From Anaerolineales bacterium (GTDB taxonomy: Bacteria > Chloroflexota > Anaerolineae > Anaerolineales > Villigracilaceae), in NCBI GenBank assembly GCA_014379595.1, contig JACMLM010000058.1, positions 30,101 through 94,100 of the forward strand: a DNA stretch of 64,000 nt, read 5' to 3'. A model generated the notes under the pieces. That model had not been told where the DNA came from. It did no database searches and worked only from the letters and a program-made list of their open reading frames with translations. Both the position numbers and the translations under genes were made by a program. Shown here piece after piece: positions 28,592 through 37,735 of the stretch (position 1 is its first letter; the number at the start of each line of letters is the position of its first letter).

Positions 28592-29251
28592 ATGATTCGA
28601 GAAATGCGTGCGGCTATCTTTGACCTTGACGGTGTTATTGTGGATACCGCTAAATATCATTATCTCGCTTGGAAACGGCTTGCCAACGAATACGGCTTTG
28701 ACTTCACCGAGAGTGATAATGAACGTCTCAAGGGTGTAAGTCGTATCCGCTCTTTGGAGATTCTGCTCGAAATTGGCGGGCTGACTTTTGATAATATAAA
28801 AAAAACTAAAATGGCTGATAAGAAGAATGATTGGTATGTTGACTCTATAAGTCAGATGGACGCATCTGAAATTCTCCCTGGAGTAGTCGAGTATCTGAAA
28901 AATATTCGCGCTAAAGGTATTAAAACAGCGATTGGGTCAGCCTCAAAAAATGCACCCTTGATTCTTGAACGACTTGGCATTATTTCACTTTTCGATGTGA
29001 TCGTAGATGGAAATAAAGTAAGCAAAGCGAAACCAGATCCAGAGGTCTTTCTCCGCGCTGCCAACGAACTTGCAATTCATCCTTATAACTGTGTTGTATT
29101 TGAGGATGCTGAAGCAGGCATTCAAGCCGCTATTAGCGCAGGTATGGGAGTAGTTGGCATAGGGAAGCCATCCATACTAAAGGAAGCGGATATGGTGATG
29201 GGCGGATTTTATCAACTTGAAATGATTTTGGGTACTTATTTAAAAACTTAA
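28592..29251 (+). CDS. pgmB: Beta-phosphoglucomutase
   Basis: A 219-residue HAD-fold mutase that converts beta-glucose 1-phosphate from GH65 enzymes to glucose 6-phosphate. The nucleophile Asp and general acid/base Asp are in FDLDGVIVDTAKYH, with the cap-domain features ERLKGVSRIRSLEILLE, and SASKNAP and VFEDAEAGIQAA closing the active site. It has an AAAGGA site and lies 24 bp after the second GH65 gene, ending the operon. Confidence 0.93.
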   Translation: MIREMRAAIFDLDGVIVDTAKYHYLAWKRLANEYGFDFTESDNERLKGVSRIRSLEILLEIGGLTFDNIKKTKMADKKNDWYVDSISQMDASEILPGVVEYLKNIRAKGIKTAIGSASKNAPLILERLGIISLFDVIVDGNKVSKAKPDPEVFLRAANELAIHPYNCVVFEDAEAGIQAAISAGMGVVGIGKPSILKEADMVMGGFYQLEMILGTYLKT

Positions 29252-29382
29252 ATAGATCAGCTTGGCATATTGATGGGTGGATTAAAAGCCACTGCTTACT
29301 TATTAAACTATACTGTATGGGGGATTAACATATACTGACCCATGACTATAATCATATTATCTTAATTTAAAGGAGAAAGAGA

Positions 29383-29841
29383 ATGAAGAAATATAGTGTT
29401 TACCTTGCAGTTGTAGTTCTTGTTTTAGCTTCGCTTGCCTGTCAGACAATTATGGGCGGTGGAGATAATAATGATTTTACTCCGCCTACCGCAGATAGCG
29501 GTGATGTAAGTACTCCTGTAGCAGCTACACCTGAATCAAACGATGGCGGTGATATTACAGTTGGCGGTGAATCGCAATTTCCTGTTACCAGTGATGCGTT
29601 TAATGTAGCGAGCACATCTGAGTCGGTAAGTTACCAAACGAATCTAAGCTCTGATGATGTTTTAAAGTTTTATCGTGACGAATTTGGCAAAATGGGCCTA
29701 ACTGAAGATGAGTCCCTGTCTGTTATCTTTGGCAGTACATTTACCATGACATTTACAGGACATGAAAGTGGTAAAAATGTATATCTTGTAGGTGCAGATG
29801 CAGGTGACGGTTCTTTATATATCACAATCGCATTGGGATAA
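29383..29841 (+). CDS. Small lipoprotein of unknown function
   Basis: A 152-residue protein with a lipoprotein signal (VLVLASLAC, lipidated Cys20), a Gly/Asp/Thr-rich linker and a compact C-terminal domain (KFYRDEFGKMGLTEDES...FTMTFTGHESGKNVYLVG). The domain resembles small alpha/beta domains often seen in Chloroflexota lipoproteins, but I cannot name it. It has its own AAGGAG site and a strong terminator, so it is monocistronic. Confidence 0.8.
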   Translation: MKKYSVYLAVVVLVLASLACQTIMGGGDNNDFTPPTADSGDVSTPVAATPESNDGGDITVGGESQFPVTSDAFNVASTSESVSYQTNLSSDDVLKFYRDEFGKMGLTEDESLSVIFGSTFTMTFTGHESGKNVYLVGADAGDGSLYITIALG

Positions 29842-29848
29842 TTTCTAT

Positions 29849-29886
29849 AAAAAAGCTGACGCTCTCCAGAGAGCGTCAGCTTTTTT
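29849..29886 (+). terminator. Strong terminator after the small lipoprotein gene
   Basis: A 12-bp stem GCTGACGCTCTC / GAGAGCGTCAGC (29855-29866 with 29869-29880), flanked by A6 and T6. The flanking runs make it usable from both strands, and pabBC converges from the right. Confidence 0.9.
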
Positions 29887-29961
29887 ATACTACAGAGTGC
29901 CGCATAATTATCCAGATCATCATTATATTTTTGTTCTACTTTCTTTCAGAAAATTTAGTGA

Positions 29962-31725
29962 TTATGTAATAAGCGGCAATACTTCAACCCATTTGCGAAC
30001 GGAATTTATCAGGAATATTTTTGAGCATTTCTCTAATTCATCTTTGTGAATAACTTGTTCCTTGATTTTGCCTGTTTCCAACAAATGTGCTCTAAACGTG
30101 CCAGGCAACAGTCCACAGGATATTAGCGGTGTGACTAATTGATTGTTTATTTCAACAACAAGATTGCCGATGGTAAATTCGGTAAGTTGATTATTTTCAT
30201 TATATAGCAGGATGTCATCCGGTTTAGTTTTGGACTTGGAACTTGATTCTGCTATAAATGGATACATCTCGCGTCGGGTGGTTTTATGATATAGAAATAC
30301 TTCCTGGGAATTAATAGGCTGCTCTGCCAAACGGACTTTGAAAGCACCTTTCTGTATCTGAATATCTTTCGTTTCTGAATTAAGTTCACCGAATTTATTC
30401 AATAAAACTCTAACACGCTGAACGGACTTAAATTTGGTCGCAAGTTCATTGAGATGAGTTTCAAATTTTTCTCTTGAAAATGTAAAATCGAAATATTTGG
30501 CAGAATCCTGAATTCTTGCAATATGTTTGTCAAGAAGAAAATATCCCTCTTCTGGAGTCCAGAGTATGGTTTCGATCAGAGAAAATTCTGGCTCGCTTTG
30601 CGTTAATACTTGAGCTTTGAGAATAGCTTCGTCATATTCATCTGTGCTGGTGGAATCCCATACAATGCCGCCGCCCACCCCATATTCTGCTATTTCACTT
30701 TCTCTATCAATGAGCACAGTCCGAATGGTTACATTGAACTGGGCTTTTCGATTTGGCGCGATATAACCAATACTTCCTGTGTAAATTTTTCGCGGCGTTG
30801 TTTCCAACTCAGAGATGATATTCATTGTGCTCACTTTGGGAGCACCTGTGATCGATCCGCACGGAAAAAGCGCGGTAAAGATTTCGTCTATGGAGGCATG
30901 AGTCTTTGCCTGAACCGTTGACGTCATTTGGAAGAGGGTGGAATATTTTTCGATCTTAAATAATTCGGGTACATGCACACTTCCAATTTCAGCAATGCGC
31001 CCTATATCATTGCGGATCATGTCCACGATCATCACATTTTCAGCACGGTTCTTCGCCGAATCATGCAGCCATTCGGCTTGTTCTTTATCTTCACGTGTAG
31101 TTTTGCCGCGCTTAACCGTCCCTTTCATGGGGTTGCCGTAAATTTTATCCCCATCTAGTTTAAAGAATAATTCAGGAGAAGCAGAACAGATCACATTTGA
31201 GCCAGTATCAATATAAGCCGCATATTTATTTTGATTTTGTGTGAGGTTTAAGAAAAGCTCCCATTCTTTATTTTTAAATTCAGAATTCAAGCGCATTGTG
31301 TAATTGACTTGATACGTTCTTCCATGCGCAATGTGATCTTTGATTTTCTCGATTGCTGCGTTATAACTTTCCCGTTCAATACTTGCTCGCCAGTTCAGGG
31401 GAATTAGATTTCCGATGTCTTCGCGTAGCGCCCTGTGGGTAAAGACATCGGAAGTCTTTAGTGTTTGCGGCTCAGAATATAACCCAAACCAAACCAATGG
31501 AAAATCACTCGTCACTCGAACATGTAGAGCATTATCAAATGCAGGTGCAGCTTCATAGCTGACAAATCCCGCCGCGTGCCAATTATTGGCGTTGACCAGC
31601 CTTTCCACCTCTCGCAAACTATCGCGTACATTATCAATGCTTGTCGCGCTTATAATGCAGTGCGGATTCGTAAAATGGAGCCACTCATTGTTGCTCTTTA
31701 ATAAAACTTCATTCTTTTCGATCAA
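29962..31725 (-). CDS. pabBC: Aminodeoxychorismate synthase I / aminodeoxychorismate lyase fusion
   Basis: A 587-residue bifunctional enzyme for 4-aminobenzoate, the folate precursor. Residues ~1-365 are the chorismate-binding PabB part (YQVNYTMRL, NPMKGTVKRG, FPCGSITGAPK, YGVGGGIVWDS). Residues ~370-587 are a PLP fold-type IV lyase (PabC), with the likely PLP lysine in FLYHKTTRREMY and the cofactor loop NNQLTEFTIGNL. The glutaminase subunit (PabA) is not in the window. It is divergent from the VanZ-like gene. Confidence 0.93.
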   Translation of the reverse strand: MIEKNEVLLKSNNEWLHFTNPHCIISATSIDNVRDSLREVERLVNANNWHAAGFVSYEAAPAFDNALHVRVTSDFPLVWFGLYSEPQTLKTSDVFTHRALREDIGNLIPLNWRASIERESYNAAIEKIKDHIAHGRTYQVNYTMRLNSEFKNKEWELFLNLTQNQNKYAAYIDTGSNVICSASPELFFKLDGDKIYGNPMKGTVKRGKTTREDKEQAEWLHDSAKNRAENVMIVDMIRNDIGRIAEIGSVHVPELFKIEKYSTLFQMTSTVQAKTHASIDEIFTALFPCGSITGAPKVSTMNIISELETTPRKIYTGSIGYIAPNRKAQFNVTIRTVLIDRESEIAEYGVGGGIVWDSTSTDEYDEAILKAQVLTQSEPEFSLIETILWTPEEGYFLLDKHIARIQDSAKYFDFTFSREKFETHLNELATKFKSVQRVRVLLNKFGELNSETKDIQIQKGAFKVRLAEQPINSQEVFLYHKTTRREMYPFIAESSSKSKTKPDDILLYNENNQLTEFTIGNLVVEINNQLVTPLISCGLLPGTFRAHLLETGKIKEQVIHKDELEKCSKIFLINSVRKWVEVLPLIT

Positions 31726-31737
31726 GGTAGCCTCGGT

Positions 31738-32127
31738 ATGAAAAAATTCCTTTTAATTGTACCTCGCTGGTTTCCTGCATTTCTGATGATGACGGTTATT
31801 TTTATTTTCTCCTCACGCTCTGGAGATGACCTTCCCAACTTTCTAGGCTGGGATTATTTTGTAAAAAAAGGAGGCCATATGGTCGGTTATGGCATCCTCG
31901 CTTTGTCTTATTTCCATTTATTGAAAGAGGGCAAAAATCGATATTGGCTGGCATGGATCATGGCTGTAATATTTTCAGCCACAGACGAATTTCATCAATC
32001 CTTTGTCCCCGGTCGCAGCTCGTCAGTTTTTGATGTATTAATATTCGATAATTTTGGAGCGATCCTCGGGCTGTCGTTGTATTATTTCTATCAGAGTAAA
32101 CATAAGAAAGAAAATCACTCACCATAA
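31738..32127 (+). CDS. VanZ-like membrane protein
   Basis: A 129-residue protein with about four membrane helices and the VanZ-family features FSSRSGDD, KKGGHMVGYGILAL and DEFHQSFVPGRSSSVFDV. VanZ relatives are linked to low-level glycopeptide resistance, but most members have no known role. Only 12 bp separate its ATG from the divergent pabBC start, so promoters and genes overlap on opposite strands. Confidence 0.88.
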   Translation: MKKFLLIVPRWFPAFLMMTVIFIFSSRSGDDLPNFLGWDYFVKKGGHMVGYGILALSYFHLLKEGKNRYWLAWIMAVIFSATDEFHQSFVPGRSSSVFDVLIFDNFGAILGLSLYYFYQSKHKKENHSP

Positions 32128-32135
32128 ATTTTGAA

Positions 32136-32164
32136 AAGAGCGCGACTATGACTGTCACGCTCTT
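32136..32164. terminator. Hairpin between convergent vanZ-like and scpA genes
   Basis: An 11-bp stem AAGAGCGCGAC / GTCACGCTCTT with one mismatch (32136-32146 with 32154-32164) in the 66-bp convergent gap. It probably serves both genes. Confidence 0.6.
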
Positions 32165-32193
32165 CCTGTTCTCTGATCACTATTCTCTTTTTA

Positions 32194-32967
32194 TCACTCA
32201 AACTCAATTTCGATCTCTTCGTCTTCTTTCCAATCTTCCATTTTTTCAAATTCGATCTCGCCAAATAGCTCACTTTGAACTGCAGAGATATGATAACGCT
32301 TGATCAACTCAAGCATGGCGAGAAATGTCACTACAATTTCAATGCGCGTGGATTTATCAGTAATGAGTCCGCTAAAGGTCATGCGATGAATATTCTTCAT
32401 GGTCTTGGTAATGAATTCGATCTTCTCGCGAATAGTCACGCGTGGAGCTGCGATCACTGTCCCGAGCGCCTGCTTATCTTTCTCTTTTGAAAAAGCTGAT
32501 TCTGCTGAGGCGAGCAAACCTGCCAGGGTTAAGTTTGAAAGGTCAAGTTTTGCTTCCACTTTTGGCGGAGGCGCAACCCGCAAATAGGTTCGCAAGTTAT
32601 TTTCCTGCCGCTGTACCATCCAGCCTGCGATCTCTTTATAACGTTTATATAAAATCAAAAGTTCAACGAGTGCAGTGCCAGGGTCTTCCTCGCCTGGCTC
32701 GCGTTCAATGGGGCGGGGCAATAATGCTTCTGATTTAATTTGAACTAATTTTGCTGCGATCACAAGGAAGGATGAAATTTCATCGGGCTTCATTTGTTCA
32801 AGCCCGCGCAGGTACGATAAATACTGATCCGTGACTGTTGCAAGCGAAATGGCCGTAATATTTAATTCAGAGTGTTCGATCAAACTTAGCAAAAGATCAA
32901 GTGGCCCCTCGTATTCAGGGGTTTGTACTTTATATCCGCCAGTTTGATTTCCTAAAAGGGTGTCCAT
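32194..32967 (-). CDS. scpA: Segregation and condensation protein A
   Basis: ScpA is the kleisin that bridges SMC heads and recruits ScpB in chromosome condensation. The 257-residue protein has the family N-terminus (YKVQTPEYEGPLDLLLSLIE), the helix AISLATVTDQYLSYL, the middle motif FLVIAAKLVQIKSEALLPR and a C-terminal winged helix (MTFSGLITDKSTRIEIVVTF). Its acidic tail (EDWKEDEEIEIEFE) is common. scpB is not adjacent. Confidence 0.94.
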   Translation of the reverse strand: MDTLLGNQTGGYKVQTPEYEGPLDLLLSLIEHSELNITAISLATVTDQYLSYLRGLEQMKPDEISSFLVIAAKLVQIKSEALLPRPIEREPGEEDPGTALVELLILYKRYKEIAGWMVQRQENNLRTYLRVAPPPKVEAKLDLSNLTLAGLLASAESAFSKEKDKQALGTVIAAPRVTIREKIEFITKTMKNIHRMTFSGLITDKSTRIEIVVTFLAMLELIKRYHISAVQSELFGEIEFEKMEDWKEDEEIEIEFE

Positions 32968-32987
32968 AGCGGACTGATTATATACGA

Positions 32988-32993
32988 TATAAT
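32988..32993 (+). promoter_or_regulatory. moaC -10 box, probably leaderless
   Basis: TATAAT at 32988-32993 is followed by exactly six bases and the moaC ATG at 33000. Transcription would start at or next to the ATG, leaving no leader. The -35 position has no clear consensus. Confidence 0.6.
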
Positions 32994-32999
32994 CCGCTC

Positions 33000-33479
33000 A
33001 TGCCAACCAGGTTAACTCATCTCAATGAACAAGGTCATGTACAAATGGTGGATGTGGGTGCGAAGCCCGAGACCGAACGTGTTGCAATTGCGCGCGGCGA
33101 AGTGCACATGCAGAAAGAGACATTTGACCTGATCCGTGATGGGCAGATCAAAAAAGGGGATGTCTTAACTGTGGCACAGATCGCAGGCATTACCGCTTCA
33201 AAACGGACCTCGGACCTGATTCCGTTATGTCATCCTCTCCAACTCTCAAAGATTGACGTAGACCTCGTTCTCGACGAATCCATACCTGGTGTTGTCATCA
33301 CCGCCACTGTCAAAATAACCGGCAAAACAGGGGTAGAAATGGAAGCTCTGACTGCCGTCTCTGTGGCTGCGCTGACTGTCTATGATATGGCAAAGGCTGC
33401 CGAAAAAACTATGAGGATACAGAATATTCGTCTCATTGAAAAACATGGCGGTCAATCTGGTGATGTACATAATGAATAA
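33000..33479 (+). CDS. moaC: Cyclic pyranopterin monophosphate synthase
   Basis: MoaC makes cyclic pyranopterin monophosphate, the first stable molybdenum-cofactor intermediate. The 159-residue protein has the signature [18 protein letters not shown], the active-site region [15 protein letters not shown] and the [20 protein letters not shown] motif. It is first in a moaC-moaD-moaE operon; MoaD begins inside its last codons. Confidence 0.96.
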   Translation: MPTRLTHLNEQGHVQMVDVGAKPETERVAIARGEVHMQKETFDLIRDGQIKKGDVLTVAQIAGITASKRTSDLIPLCHPLQLSKIDVDLVLDESIPGVVITATVKITGKTGVEMEALTAVSVAALTVYDMAKAAEKTMRIQNIRLIEKHGGQSGDVHNE

Positions 33480-33720
33480 AATAAAATTGCTCTTCTTTGC
33501 CACGATCCGTGATCGTGCTGGTGTGAAATCTCTTGAGCTTGATATCCCTGCTGAAATGACCGTCAAAGATTTGAAAGATAAATTATCAACAGATTATCCA
33601 GGCCTAAAAGATTCCATGAAATCTGTATTGGTTGCTATTAATCATGAATACGCTTTTGATGAAGCCATCGTCCCCCAAGATGCAGAAATTGGCATGTTTC
33701 CTCCTGTAAGCGGTGGATGA
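33472..33720 (+). CDS. moaD: Molybdopterin synthase sulfur carrier subunit
   Basis: An 82-residue beta-grasp (ubiquitin-like) protein ending in FPPVSGG; the C-terminal Gly-Gly is thiocarboxylated and gives sulfur to MoaE. I chose the ATG at 33472 ([17 protein letters not shown]), which overlaps the moaC stop by 8 bp; an earlier in-frame start at 33436 would add residues outside the fold. Confidence 0.94.
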   Translation: MNKIKLLFFATIRDRAGVKSLELDIPAEMTVKDLKDKLSTDYPGLKDSMKSVLVAINHEYAFDEAIVPQDAEIGMFPPVSGG

Positions 33721-33729
33721 TCTTTAAAC

Positions 33730-34197
33730 ATGCAATCTTCCAACCTTCCAACAATTTTCTCCATCACCGAATCCGAAATTGACTTGAATAATCTGGTTGC
33801 ACAGATCACGCTCACCTCAACAGGTGCGGCAGCAATATTTACAGGCATGGTACGTGGAGTCACATCTCGTGGTGATGAACATGAGACCGAATATCTTGAA
33901 TATGAAGCTTATATTCCAATGGCTGAAGAGAAGATGAAGCAAGTGGCAGATGAGATCCGTGAGAAGTGGCCTGTCATTGAGGGTATTGCCATTGTCCAGC
34001 GGATTGGCAAACTTTATCCCAAAACGCCGACGGTTTTAATAGCGTGTACAGCTGCACATCGTGATACGGGTGTATTCGATGCTGCGCGCTATGGCATTGA
34101 CCGCCTGAAAGAGATTGTCCCTGTTTGGAAAAAAGAAGTTGGTCCGAATGGAGAGGAATGGATCGAAGGAGATTACATTCCCAAGGCTGGGGAATAA
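33730..34197 (+). CDS. moaE: Molybdopterin synthase catalytic subunit
   Basis: MoaE pairs with MoaD to insert two sulfurs into cPMP. The 155-residue protein has AAAIFTGMVRG, LEYEAYIPMAEEKM, the IQRIGKLYPKTPTVLIAC-like core beginning IVQRIGKL, the AHRDTGVFDAARYGID motif and the active-site region PVWKKEVGPNGEEWIEGDY. It starts 9 bp after moaD. Confidence 0.95.
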   Translation: MQSSNLPTIFSITESEIDLNNLVAQITLTSTGAAAIFTGMVRGVTSRGDEHETEYLEYEAYIPMAEEKMKQVADEIREKWPVIEGIAIVQRIGKLYPKTPTVLIACTAAHRDTGVFDAARYGIDRLKEIVPVWKKEVGPNGEEWIEGDYIPKAGE

Positions 34198-34204
34198 AGA
34201 GAAT

Positions 34205-34492
34205 ATGTCTTTAATTGGTATTTGGAAGCAAATAGAGCCACCTTCTTTGGAAGAAGAAGATGTATATCTTAAGTTTGAATCTGATGGTATTTTGATTTAT
34301 CAGGCTCAATTGAAAGAAAAAATACAGCAATCCAATCTCGCTTACAAGGTTGTCGGAAATTGTATTGTTTCTGATCAACCTTCGAAGCCGAAACAAGAAA
34401 GCACAGAATTCTTTTTTGAAAACGACGATGTTCTAGTTTTGATTCATGATGGCAGTCAGACAAAGTATTTTCGTCAGAGCCAACAATCCTGA
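34205..34492 (+). CDS. Small protein of unknown function
   Basis: A 95-residue acidic protein whose ATG at 34205 is 7 bp after moaE, so it is probably co-transcribed. It begins SLIGIWKQIEPPSLEEEDVYLKF and has a beta-rich pattern with no membrane segment or signal. I do not recognise the family; a lipocalin-like small barrel is possible from the LIGIWK opening but unproven. Confidence 0.6.
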   Translation: MSLIGIWKQIEPPSLEEEDVYLKFESDGILIYQAQLKEKIQQSNLAYKVVGNCIVSDQPSKPKQESTEFFFENDDVLVLIHDGSQTKYFRQSQQS

Positions 34493-34516
34493 GTTTTTAC
34501 AAGTTTATACTATCCA

Positions 34517-35068
34517 ATGTTTATACACACAGCCCGCCTTACCATTCGTAATTTCAAAGACTCAGATATCGACGCTTTTCTTGCGTATCGCAACGATCCT
34601 GAAGTAGCGAAATATCAAGGTTGGGGCATTCCTTATACCCGTGAACAAGGTCTGCAGTATATTTCTGAAATTAAAGATATCGAATCGCCAAAGGCAGGTC
34701 TATGGCTGCAAGTTGCGATTGAATTAAAAGAAACAGGCGAAACGATAGGTGATCTTGGTATTCGAATCAAAAAAGAAGATGCAAGACAAGTTGCAATTGG
34801 TTTTACAATTGCTTCTACTCATTGGCGAAAAGGATATGCTGTTGAGGCGATGACAGCCTTATTGGAATATCTTTTCAAAGAGTTGAATATGCATCGTGTA
34901 ATCGCAGATTGTGACGTGGAAAATATCGCTTCATATCGTACACTGGAAAAGCTAGGCTTTCGCCGCGAAGCACATTTTGTAGAGAGCTTTTTTGCTGACG
35001 GCGTTTACACGAGCGAATATTACTATGGCTTGTTACAGAGCGAGTGGAGCGAAAGAGATCAGGTATAA
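34517..35068 (+). CDS. GNAT family N-acetyltransferase (RimJ/RimL-like)
   Basis: A 183-residue acetyltransferase of the ribosomal-protein type: TARLTIRNFKDSDIDAFLAYRND at the start, then GFTIASTHWRKGYAVEAMTALLEYLF (acetyl-CoA site) and DVENIASYRTLEKLGFRREAHF. A TATACT box at 34506-34511 lies five bases before the ATG, suggesting a leaderless transcript separate from the moa operon. Confidence 0.88.
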   Translation: MFIHTARLTIRNFKDSDIDAFLAYRNDPEVAKYQGWGIPYTREQGLQYISEIKDIESPKAGLWLQVAIELKETGETIGDLGIRIKKEDARQVAIGFTIASTHWRKGYAVEAMTALLEYLFKELNMHRVIADCDVENIASYRTLEKLGFRREAHFVESFFADGVYTSEYYYGLLQSEWSERDQV

Positions 35069-35193
35069 CGAATGTTTATGGGGCAGGCAGGCTGAGGCGC
35101 AGTGCGAAGCGGGGTTATATCAACCGACACGTTTTTTATCATTTGGGGTTTTATAGAAGGCAAGCAGTATAGAAATTTATCTCTGGAGGAGAA

Positions 35194-36432
35194 ATGCAGG
35201 AACGAATTGTGATCACGGGGATGGGGACAGTAAACCCTCTTGGCTTGAATGTGAAAGAAACCTGGAGTAATGTAATAGCAGGCGTTTCTGGTGTTGCTCC
35301 GATCACCCTGTTTGACACAACTCCTTTGCAAGTACATATTGCAGCGGAAGTAAAAAGATTTAACCCCGCAGATTATATGGATGCAAAGGAAGCGCGACGG
35401 CGTGACCGCTTTGAACAATTTGCGGTTGCATCAGCAAGAGAAGCTTTGAGTAATTCTGGTTTGCAGATCACAGACTCAAACCGCGGACGTGTTGGTGTCA
35501 TTATCTCATCAGCTATTGGCGGCTTGTATTCATTGCAGGAAGCTATTTTGATGAATCATACAGAAGGCCCGCGACGCGTGAGTCCATTCATGATTCCAAT
35601 GCTAATGGCAAACGGCGGCGCAGGGATGGTGGCAATCGAGTTTGGAATTAAGGGCCCATGTTTTTCAGTAGCCTCTGCATGTGCATCAGGCTCGGATGGA
35701 ATCGGTACTGCATTGATGATGCTGCGCACTGGAATGATCGATGCTGCTCTTACAGGCGCTGCCGAAACAACGATCACATCTACTGGTGTGGCTGCCTTTG
35801 ACCGTGTTGGCGCCATGTCTCGCCGTAATGATGACTATATGATGACGCCGCAGCCCTTTGACAAAAATCGTGATGGCCTTGTGATGGGTGAGGGTGGTGC
35901 AGTTTTGGTGTTGGAGCGGGAGACGGATGCAAAGGCACGCGGTGCGAATATCCTGGCTGAGCTAGCCGGCTATGGTGCCACCGCAGATGCGTTTCACGTG
36001 ACTGCGCCGCATGAACATGGTGAAGGTGGTGCAGCTGCCATTCGTATGGCATTGTCATCTGCTCAAGCGAATGTTGAAGATATTGGTTATATCAGTGCTC
36101 ACGGTACGGGTACACTATTAAATGATCAATCAGAGACGCGTGCCGTAAAAGCTGCTTTAGGTGATTTCGCATATAAGACGCCGATTTCATCCACCAAATC
36201 AATGACCGGCCATATGATGGGCGCAACAGGCGCATTGGAAGCAATTTTCTGCGTTCAGGCAATTCGTGAAGGCATTCTTCCGCCCACGATCCACTATCAA
36301 ACGCCTGACCCTGAATGTGATCTTGATTACATTCCAAACAAAGCACGTGAACAAAAAATATCACTAGCCATTAGCAACGCCTTCGGGTTTGGCGGCCATA
36401 ATGCTGTTCTCGCAATACGGAAATTTTCGTAA
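35194..36432 (+). CDS. Beta-ketoacyl-ACP synthase II (second copy)
   Basis: A 412-residue KAS II paralogue of the fabF at 10637. The triad is intact: ASACASGSDG, SAHGTGTLLND and KSMTGHMMGATGALEA. The start has a GGAGG site. It stands alone between a GNAT and rplS instead of in a fab cluster. It may serve housekeeping fatty acid synthesis with the other copy, or a special chain length. Confidence 0.93.
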   Translation: MQERIVITGMGTVNPLGLNVKETWSNVIAGVSGVAPITLFDTTPLQVHIAAEVKRFNPADYMDAKEARRRDRFEQFAVASAREALSNSGLQITDSNRGRVGVIISSAIGGLYSLQEAILMNHTEGPRRVSPFMIPMLMANGGAGMVAIEFGIKGPCFSVASACASGSDGIGTALMMLRTGMIDAALTGAAETTITSTGVAAFDRVGAMSRRNDDYMMTPQPFDKNRDGLVMGEGGAVLVLERETDAKARGANILAELAGYGATADAFHVTAPHEHGEGGAAAIRMALSSAQANVEDIGYISAHGTGTLLNDQSETRAVKAALGDFAYKTPISSTKSMTGHMMGATGALEAIFCVQAIREGILPPTIHYQTPDPECDLDYIPNKAREQKISLAISNAFGFGGHNAVLAIRKFS

Positions 36433-36440
36433 AATTGTCC

Positions 36441-36469
36441 TTGTACTATCAGAAAATGCGTGCTATACT
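36441..36469 (+). promoter_or_regulatory. rplS promoter
   Basis: TTGTAC (36441-36446), 17 bp, TATACT (36464-36469), about 53 bp before the rplS ATG. It starts 9 bp after the KAS II stop, so rplS has its own promoter. Confidence 0.65.
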
Positions 36470-36521
36470 CCGCAGTCGCGAATTTTAGAGCATCAACCAA
36501 TACGAAGTAAGGAACAGCAAA

Positions 36522-36869
36522 ATGACAGATTTTATCAAGGCCGTTGAGGCCAAAGTTAATGAAAAAATTCCTCAGTTAAGTCCAGGCGATACTGTTAGCG
36601 TACACGTAAAGATCAAAGAAGGTGAGCGCGAACGTATTCAGGAATTCAAGGGAATTGTGATCCGCCTTCGTAAAGGTGGCAATGATGCCTCTTTGACCGT
36701 GCGCCGTATGGCAAGCAATGGCGTCGGTGTGGAACGTACTTTCCTTCTTCGTTCCCCACGCATAGACAAAATTGTGGTCGAACGCCATGGCAAGGTCCGT
36801 CGTGCACAGTTGTACTTCATGCGCGAACGCACTGGCAAGAGCGCACGCCTCAAGCAGAAGTTCGACTAA
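36522..36869 (+). CDS. rplS: 50S ribosomal protein L19
   Basis: A 115-residue protein at the 30S-50S interface. Standard motifs are [48 protein letters not shown] and [19 protein letters not shown]. rpsP, rimM and trmD, common partners of rplS, are not adjacent. Confidence 0.97.
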   Translation: MTDFIKAVEAKVNEKIPQLSPGDTVSVHVKIKEGERERIQEFKGIVIRLRKGGNDASLTVRRMASNGVGVERTFLLRSPRIDKIVVERHGKVRRAQLYFMRERTGKSARLKQKFD

Positions 36870-36903
36870 TTTTATAAGACACATTTACCAACAGGGTTCT
36901 TAG

Positions 36904-36943
36904 AAAGACCCTAAAGGTCTTCAAGACCTTTAGGGTCTTTTTG
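36904..36943 (+). terminator. rplS terminator
   Basis: A perfect 18-bp inverted repeat (36904-36921 with 36923-36940; AAAGACCCTAAAGGTCTT arm) running into a T-run. It is placed 34 bp after rplS. Confidence 0.9.
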
Positions 36944-36957
36944 TTTTGGAGGTTACC

Positions 36958-37674
36958 ATGGCCAAACCACTTATCGGAATTACCACTCGCAACGGCAAAG
37001 ATTCTGACGGACATCCGCTCACTGCGCTTCAACATTCATATATCAATGCAATTGTAAAAGCTGGCGGTCTGCCTGTTCCCATCCCCGCCATGCTGCCTGA
37101 AGAAGACTTCCTCGATTTATATTCACGCCTCGAAGGGATTCTCTTCTCCGGCGGGGGAGATGTCTCGCTGCAATATTTCAACGGATCAGACCACCCGAGA
37201 ATTGGTGAAGTGGACGAAAAGCGGGATACTACCGAAATTAACTTAATGCGTGCTGCTGCCAACGATGGCAAACCGATCTTAGGAATTTGCCGCGGCGCTC
37301 AAGTAATGAACGTTGCTCTGGGCGGTACACTGTACACTCATATTCATGATCAACTAAAAGGTGCGCTTGATCACGATTACCCCGGCGACTTACGCCGCGC
37401 CATTGTCCATCCTGTAAACGTGGACGAAACCACACGCTCCGCAGAGATCTTTGGTGAAACTCTATTGAATGTAAATAGTTTGCATCATCAAGGCTTGAAA
37501 GATATTGCTCCGAGCTTGCGTGTAGCTGGTCACGCACCTGATGGCTTGGTTGAAGTTGTTGAAATTCCAGATCATCCCTATGCAATAGCTGTCCAATGGC
37601 ACCCAGAGTGGTTAACTGACCAGCCTGCCATGCAGAGATTGTTCAAGTCGTTTGTGGATGCAGCGGGGAAATAA
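36958..37674 (+). CDS. Gamma-glutamyl hydrolase-type peptidase C26 (PuuD-like)
   Basis: A 238-residue class I glutamine amidotransferase-like hydrolase. The nucleophile Cys is in ILGICRGAQVMNVALGG and the His-Glu pair in AVQWHPEWL; FSGGGDV binds the gamma-glutamyl end. Family members cut gamma-glutamyl-GABA in polyamine catabolism or related gamma-glutamyl amides. I use the ATG at 36958, directly behind GGAGG; a TTG at 36946 is within that site. Confidence 0.9.
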   Translation: MAKPLIGITTRNGKDSDGHPLTALQHSYINAIVKAGGLPVPIPAMLPEEDFLDLYSRLEGILFSGGGDVSLQYFNGSDHPRIGEVDEKRDTTEINLMRAAANDGKPILGICRGAQVMNVALGGTLYTHIHDQLKGALDHDYPGDLRRAIVHPVNVDETTRSAEIFGETLLNVNSLHHQGLKDIAPSLRVAGHAPDGLVEVVEIPDHPYAIAVQWHPEWLTDQPAMQRLFKSFVDAAGK

Positions 37675-37735
37675 TCACCGACTCTTTCTGAATGAATTGT
37701 AAAATCCTATCATCTGTTGGTGGAGATTTCTAAAT

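Noticed and set aside
36904-36940. Possible REP element after rplS
   Set aside because: The perfect hairpin followed by a T-run at the end of rplS is explained as its terminator.
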